A DNA stretch of 64,000 bases, taken from Dermatophagoides farinae (Eukaryota; Arthropoda; Arachnida; Sarcoptiformes; Pyroglyphidae). This document shows, in pieces, positions 57,446 to 64,000 of this stretch. The stretch spans positions 911,001-975,000 of the forward strand of contig NC_134684.1 in assembly GCF_024713945.1 (NCBI RefSeq), written 5' to 3'. The notes under the pieces were generated by a model, which saw only the letters and a list, made by a program, of their open reading frames with translations, was not told where the DNA came from and did not search any database. The position numbers and the translations under genes are program-made. The first letter of the stretch is position 1. Each line of letters opens with the position of its first letter.

Positions 57446-60358
57446 TTAGAGCTGTTCCAATTGATTTGCATATAGATCAGGTAAATTGGTTTCCGTATAA
57501 TTTGTCACTTTTTTCATCAACGTCAATTTCGGTTGATCGGCTGGTTTTGTTTTTGTATGCCATACAAGTACCTACAAGTTCATTGATGAATTAAAAAAAA
57601 GAATAAGCTATTATATGCACACACACACACGCACACACTATTGATAATTATCGAGTATATACCTGTGTACAATTTTGAGCTTTTGGTTCCAATTGCCAAA
57701 TTTGTACGCCCAGACTTTTTAGAAAATAATCCTCTTCATAACCAACTTTGTATGGCATTGTGGCTTTCTTTTGGTTTAGAAAAAATTGTAAATTGACTGC
57801 AAATCCAGCCATATCGACAGCAAATTTTCTACGACCAATGAATGGATCATGGAAACCAATTATTTTGCCCGATTTTCGACTAACAATCGGTGTTGAAAGA
57901 CCAAGTGTAGAAATCAATCCGACTGGAAACATTGATACAATACGTGTAGAACGCATTTCTTCGAATATCCTCACATCATAGGCATTATCATCATCGGCAA
58001 AATAGATGACGCCTTTTTGTGTTGTATTTGAATAATTTTCTCGAAGCCATTCAAATGCACGTAATCGATTGGATACACCTCGTCCACTACGTTTGTCTAA
58101 ATGTGTAGGTGGCCTTGGACCAAGTAGATGAGCATAAGGAGCATTTGTTCGTCGTAACAAATCTTCAACACTCCTGTGTCAAAAATAAAATTAAAAAAAA
58201 AAAATAATAACACCCACATACATTCACATAGAAGAATAATAGCATACCTGGATCTATTATGGGCATCTTCAACTACGATCCAAAAAATGTCTGGGACTAA
58301 TTGAAGTGTTTGTGATAATCGTGTCATGTCAGCCGCTTGTGTAGGCCGTGTATATGTTGGTGTAATAAGGAATATTAATATTCGTTCTGGATCATATACC
58401 GGTTCACCCGGTATGAATGGCATTCGATGATTTTGACTATTACTACTACTACTGTTCATATCACAGATACAATTCGATTTTGAATCACTTGACTGTTGAA
58501 AGGATGATGATGATGATGATGATGATAATGATGGTGGACGAATTTCAATCCATGATGATGACGATGATGATGATGATGATTTTGATGATGGATTAGACAT
58601 ATCCATGCCTTCTTCTTCACCATCATTAGAACTGGAATTTAAATCTCCTGAATGTAATGAATCGCCACCAACGCCAGAAGCGGCAGCAGCAGCAGCAGCA
58701 GAAGCAATATCATTATTATCATTGGAATAATCAACGATCCCTGTATGTGTGTGTGTGTGTGTGTATGAATGGTCAAAATAAATAGATCAGAAGCAAAAAA
58801 AAAAATGAAAAGTCAGTATAAATGAAAACTATATACATGATTATTTCCTAATCAGTGTGAGAAATGAAAAAAAAGAGAGAATTTCCTAATCGTCAAGGAC
58901 AATTTACAACAACAACAAAAAACAAAAAACATAGTCATCATCATCATTTTATTTGAAATGAATGAATTATTTAACTATTGTTGAAAAAGAAGGAGTAGTA
59001 GTGGTGAATAATAGTTTTTTTTTCTTACAAATGAAAACTAAAACAAAAGCAGTGAAAAAAAAATGAAAGATTAATCAGGCTACAGTGAACGACACACACG
59101 CGACACACACACACACAAATAATCGTCATGCAGTCAAAATGGATTGAATAAGAAAAAAAAACGGGAAAAAAAATTTCCGCATTCGTAATGATAATTGGCC
59201 AATAGGTCTCTATAATAATGACGATGATGATGATGATAATGATTTCGAATGTGAAAAAAAAACGAAATATATAAAGTGCCAAAGAACAAATGATTTACAA
59301 AAGAAAAAAAAAATTCGGAACAATGTCATCATCCATCATCATCGTCATCATTATTATCATCAATCGAATCTATAATAGAATGAATTTGTTGCAATAATTT
59401 TTTGACCATGATCGATCATCGAATGTCCGGAACAAATGAACAATAATGGCTTGATAATTTAATGATCAAAAAAAAAAAAAAAAAAAATAATCATCATCAA
59501 TCCGTTCAGGTGATGGAACATTATTATTTTGTTCAAGTTCATGATTTATATTATTATTGTCATCATTTTTTTAAGACTTATAATTTCCAACGTCAACGTG
59601 GAAAAAAAAATTGTAAAAGTAAAGCAAATTTTTAGTGACATGAAGAGTTGAAAAAAAAATTTCATTCATAAATCTTGATGATCATTTAAATTATGCATTC
59701 CATTTTAGATTTCAATCTATCACTATTGTTTGTTTATATCAGCAAAATTTCAAGCTTCAATTGGCCTACAAACAAAACAAAACAAAAAAATTCACACAAT
59801 CAAATAAAGGATGATCATGAACATTAGTGGAGAAATCGCATCATCATCATCAACAGGTCACAAGATTAAATCAGATCTCATCTTCATCTTCAAGATCATC
59901 ACACGAAGGCCAATCATTAGGCTTTTATGTATTTTTTTTTTTACTTCATTAGACTGTGTTTCATGTCATTTCATAAACTTCAATTAGGAAGCACACACAC
60001 ACACACACACATTCAATACAAGCATAGGAAATCAATCAATCAAAAGAATGGATTGAAAAACTTTCGCATAGTGTGTGAAGCTTTCTTGAAACTTTTTTTC
60101 ATTAAGATTATACATTTTTTACACAGGTATAATACACAGGCACTTACCGTCAGGATTGTTATGTAGAATAATAAAAAATATAAATGGCAATGTTAATATG
60201 ATTCCTAATGGCCATGTTGATTTTTTAATACTACTGCTACTGCTGCTGCTGCTACTGTTACTATTGTTATTGGTTGATGAAATGTTTGTTGTCGATGATT
60301 GTTGCTGTGAACGAATATTTGGTAATTGTTGATATTGATTTGATGTCATTTGCCACAT
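57446..60358 (-). CDS. beta-1,3-glucuronyltransferase (GT43)
   Basis: Four exons on the minus strand: 60358-60148, 58740-58248, 58173-57663, 57571-57446; introns 1,407, 74 and 91 bp; 446 aa. Type II topology: Ser/Asn/Gln-rich N-terminus, helix at about 50-66, then an Ala/Ser/Asp-rich stem. The catalytic domain begins ITPTYTRPTQAADMTRLSQT; the DDD metal/UDP site is FADDDNAY (D295-D297); GRGVSNRLRAFEWLREN, DMAGFAVNL (355-363), the putative base E382 in GYEEDY, and LEPKAQNCTQ|VLVWHT across the last junction all fit the family. It transfers GlcA to a terminal galactose, making either the proteoglycan linker or HNK-1-type termini, in the Golgi. EEMRSTR and MAGFAVNL look closer to the GlcAT-P/S type than GlcAT-I, but subtype is uncertain. 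It converges on POMGNT1. Confidence 0.93.
58741..60147 (-). other. GT43 intron 1
   Basis: 1,407 bp between the anchor exon and the stem/catalytic exons, donor GTAAGT and acceptor ATACAG. It has (GT)n beside the acceptor, (CA)n near 59994-60011, and A-runs. No other gene is seen inside. Confidence 0.8.
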
Positions 60359-62541
60359 GATTTTTTTTTATTTATTTGTTGTTATAGAATCGGTGGTATA
60401 GTCTCGATTTTTCACCATTCAAACGTAAATATAATCAACAGATTTTTGGTCGATCGGTGTGATGATGATGATGATGATAATGATCAATCGAATCCGTTAC
60501 TAATTTGAACATAGAAAGAAAGAGAAGAAAAAAATAAAAATTTTGTCATTATCATTCATATTTGATCGAAAAAAAATCAAACGAAAACATACAATTATCA
60601 TAACAACAACAACGAAAAAATATAATCGAAATGATCAACAACAAATTGATGCTATTCTTATCGGAAAAAACATTTTTTCAATAGTGACCGAAAAAAATTG
60701 AAAATTATTATCGTTTATATTCAACCTAACCACCAAACAGAAAAAAAAAATAGAAATCCGTTTAGATTATTGTTAGCCAATAGGTTTTAGCATTACATAT
60801 ATATATGTATAATTATATTTATTTATTACTAAAAACTGGTCGCTTTTGCCTTGTCCCCTTCATTTCTTATCATCATCATCATCATCAGGCATTACTCCTC
60901 CTATCAATCAGGCAATAATGACAAGCAAGTTGTAAAAAAAAAATAAAATAAAATTAGCGAACTACCACACACACACAAGATGTACAGAAAAAAAATAACG
61001 GATATTTCATATCATCACTTTTTTTTTATTATCCTCACACACACACACAAACATCAATGTTATCACGTATAATGATGACGATGACGATGAAAGAAATATA
61101 TCCACAGATATATTCAACAGTTTTGTTGTTGATGATTATGGTGGGTAAAAATTTTTGAAGAAAAAAAAAAATTTCCATTCTCACTCTTTTCATTATCAAA
61201 AAAAAATGCCCCTTGTTCGATAATAAAGAAAAACATTTCTTTCATTCTGAATATCTTCACTCATACACACACACACAATAAAAAACATCATGGTTGTGTT
61301 TTTTATTTCTTGAATAAAAAACCACAATATAAGTTCCGGCAGTTAATATTGCTGCTAATAAGTGGAAAAAAAAGTTAATGATCATCAATCAATCAGTTAT
61401 ATTCAGCTAAATTCAATATTCAAGGTGGCTGTCAACTTTCAATCGATTATCGATGATCGAAAAACTCAATTCATTCAATGTGAAAATTTTGATGATAATG
61501 ATGATGAAAATCAATTGAATTAAACAAAAAAAAAACACACATATTGTTCAAAGAGTTCTTATAGAGAGAGGGGTTTATTTTGAAATGCTAAACATTCAAA
61601 AATTTATTATTACACTCGACAATATCAATGTGCCAACCATAAATCATTAATTATTAATCTAGGCAAACAAAAAAAAAAAAAAAAATAGTCACCGATTATA
61701 ATCATCATCATTATTATAATCCAGAAAAACACGATTGTTAAATTTCACAATCATTTAAAGAAGGCTAAAGATGATCATGATCATCATTGTCATTATTCAT
61801 TTTAAACGAATTTGGACATTTATAATGGATGTGATGATAATGAAAATAATTAAACAACAAAAGAAACATACACAAACAAACAGTGAAATTAATAAAACTT
61901 TGATGATGATGATTTACATTGAAACAACAACAACAACAACAAAAATTAAATGGCATGGCAAATCAATCATTACTGATGATTGACCACACACATACAAACA
62001 AAAAATCAAACATGATGTTTCAATCAAACACTATTTACCTTTTTTTCTCTGATGATTAGTTTTTAAAAACTAAACAAAAAAAAACTGGCGAAAAAAAAAC
62101 TCACTAAAATAAATATGGTTATGGTTATATTTTACCGGATGAAGAACAAATGACAAAATGAGAAAGAGAGAGAGAGAAACGAAACATATAATAAACAACC
62201 GACCAACCAACAAACCCAAACAAACTGAACAAAAAACCGATATAAAATGCAACAACACGACTACAGCTGCAGTAAAGAAAAAAAAATGACGGATGAAGAT
62301 TTCGTCATGTTTTTTTTTGTCGAAATTTTTTTTTTTTTTTTTGTTACGGCCCAATATCCTTGCACTCACAATAGTGTGACAAAAAAAAATAATAATAATA
62401 ATAATATCATCTTCACATTATTATGATTGAAAACAAAAAAAAACAAAAAACAAAACAAAACAAACCATACACACAGTACATGCACACATTAAATGAAATA
62501 TAAAATGACTAAAAATCAGGATTATAAAAAAAAAGTCTTAC
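60359..62541. other. AT-rich region upstream of GT43 exon 1
   Basis: No convincing coding sequence. Contains (ATG)n near 60460-60478, (CA)n tracts, ATAT near 60796-60808, and A-runs near 61672-61685. Open frames are low-complexity. Confidence 0.5.
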
Positions 62542-62671
62542 CGGGAAAAAAAATGCCAACAATGGTATATAGGCAATCTGAATGATGACTGATGATGATG
62601 ATGATGAAGAATGATAATGATCGAACGGAAGTTTCTGTGATGATATCAAACCAACCATCACTACCAATCAT
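62542..62671 (-). CDS. candidate alternative first exon (speculative)
   Basis: On the minus strand an exon-like block with a possible acceptor (GTTGTAG, just upstream) ends at a good donor, GTAAGA (62541 leftwards). Read from ATG at 62669-62671 it encodes 43 residues plus one base, the same phase as GT43 exon 1, and is hydrophobic (LSFFIIIIIS), so splicing to GT43 exon 2 would give an alternative anchor. Read from ATG at 62656-62658 it is 39 codons in phase 0 (MVGLISSQKLPFDHYH, then VIIQIAYIPLLAFFFP), which would need a different partner. Neither is proven. Confidence 0.25.
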
Positions 62672-64000
62672 TTAACTACAACTTTCACAATACATTCTAT
62701 TGGAAAATGGAATATATAACATTTCTATTTTTGTTACTTTCACTTTTTTTTTTGGCCGAGCAGCAAGGTGGTAATAGCGGTAATGAAAACAAAAAAATTC
62801 GAATTGAAATTGAATTATTAATATCGGAGAACAAAAAAAACAAATTCGGAATTTGATTACGTCGTGTCAATTGAATAAAAAAAAAATTTTTGAAAATGTG
62901 AAAATGACGATATTCAGTAAACAATGGTATGTATTAACGAGGGTATGGGGTGATCTTTGTTGTTGTTGTTGTTATTGCTCGTTATGAATTGTGAATGTTT
63001 TTCTGTTGCTGTTGTTCTCTTGTTGTTCGTGTTGGACATCATCATCATAATCATCTATCTTGATGGATAATAAATACCAGATAAAGTAAAATGATTATGG
63101 CCACATGGCAACAATAATGGCAACATTGTTATAGTAGAAATTGATGATGATAAGAAAAAAAAATCAAGAATTCATTAACAAACGAACGAAAGAAAAGGAG
63201 CAGCAAACACACACACAGTGGTATTTTTTCACAATGAATGATATTTTTTCTTGATCATCATCAAATTGGTCAGGAAATTGTTGCTTGCACATACAATTTT
63301 TTTTTTGGTATGTATGTGTGTATGTGTGCATATATGCATGTGGTGGTAGATGGGGAATGGTCAGATATACAATACGATGATCATCAAAAAATGAAATGGT
63401 GTGAATGAAACGATGAAGAAATTCATTCAACTGGACTGACGGCTGCCACTATTTTGCCACCGCTACGATCATCATCATCATCGTCAGCTTTTCGATGGAT
63501 GGCGATCATCGAAAAAAAAAAGAAAGAAAGAGAATGATTTGAAATGAGCAAGTAAAAGAGAATGTTTGTCTGTATGTTTGTGTGTGTGTTGTGTGTGCTT
63601 GCGTATATATTTATGTGAACAAAATATCTTGACACGTTCTTGTTTCTTACTTACATCAAAAGAATATAATGATTAAAACAAGCTTAAAAATTTTAGACAA
63701 TTATTGATGACCAAATGGAATTTTTTCGAATTCTTAATTTATTAAAAAAAAAAAAAAATTCCAATGACGAATGTGTGAAACATAACAAAATAATGAATCA
63801 TGACCGGAAAAGCCGGAAAAGTTTACATTTTGGCCTTTAGATGTCATTGCTGTTGCGTTTTGTGGCTATATTGGCCACTTGTGGTAGTAATAGCCTCGAA
63901 TACATTGTAAACAATTGAATAACACATGATTTTTTTGTTTGTTTGATGGTGGTGAAAATACTGTTTTTTTTTATTTGCCATCTATTTTGTCTCTTTTTGT
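62672..64000. other. AT-rich right end of window
   Basis: No supported gene. There is a possible minus-strand 5' UTR donor (GTAAGTAAG) near 63650, an Asp-run mini-frame at 63423-63508 that lacks an acceptor, (TTG)n near 62958-62972, and GCCATCTA at 63977-63984. Confidence 0.45.

Noticed and set aside
63423-63508. Short minus-strand frame ending RSGGKIVAAVSPVE
   Set aside because: It looks slightly protein-like but has no acceptor before it and no promoter evidence; too short to call.
1-64000. tRNA, rRNA or CRISPR arrays
   Set aside because: No cloverleaf with conserved A/B boxes, no rRNA-like stretch and no spaced direct repeats were seen by eye; the short tandem repeats are ordinary microsatellites.

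Overview
The window looks like nuclear DNA of a small-genome arthropod, most likely an acariform (dust-mite-like) mite. The reasons are the very high A+T content, dense (ATC)n, (TTG)n, (CA)n and (CT)n microsatellites, introns mostly of 60-90 bp with GTAAGT-type donors, proteins full of Ser, Asn, His and Thr runs, and recognisably animal genes (POMGNT1, a GT43 glucuronyltransferase, an SLC22 transporter). The taxonomic call is inference, not a database result.

Layout. 1-598 (-): 5' part of an acidic protein running off the window. 1081-1458 (+): small uncertain gene. 1881-2964 (+) and 3037-4002 (-): two convergent four-helix membrane proteins. 6115-8045 (+): five-exon SLC22 transporter. 8217-10044 (-) and 10401-12344 (-): tandem paralogs of an unrecognised Cys-rich type I membrane family, nearly identical at their 5' ends (intron included) with unrelated tails. 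12562-13491 (+): Ser-rich protein divergent from the second paralog. 14871-15847 (+): secreted 12-Cys protein. 16827-18176 (+): single-pass membrane protein. 18177-49934 is a gene-poor, microsatellite-rich stretch holding one intact Ty1/copia retrotransposon (27653-31971) with identical 139-bp LTRs and a perfect 5-bp target duplication.

49935-55299 (+) is a six-exon POMGNT1 homologue and 57446-60358 (-) a four-exon GT43 beta-1,3-glucuronyltransferase. They are convergent Golgi type II enzymes with a broken PIF/Harbinger transposase relic between them. 60359-64000 is non-coding apart from a candidate alternative first exon.

The glycosyltransferases are the only neighbours with plausibly related roles (O-mannosyl and HNK-1/glycosaminoglycan glycans); nothing in the sequence shows co-regulation. 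The least explained locus is the tandem membrane family at 8.2-12.3 kb. In the gene-poor region the most specific unexplained signals are a spaced Inr/DPE-like core promoter near 22.16 kb, a few coding-like islands with splice signals, and a perfect 21-bp-stem hairpin at 38.2 kb. All exon boundaries were placed by eye from GT/AG sites, reading-frame phase and family motifs.
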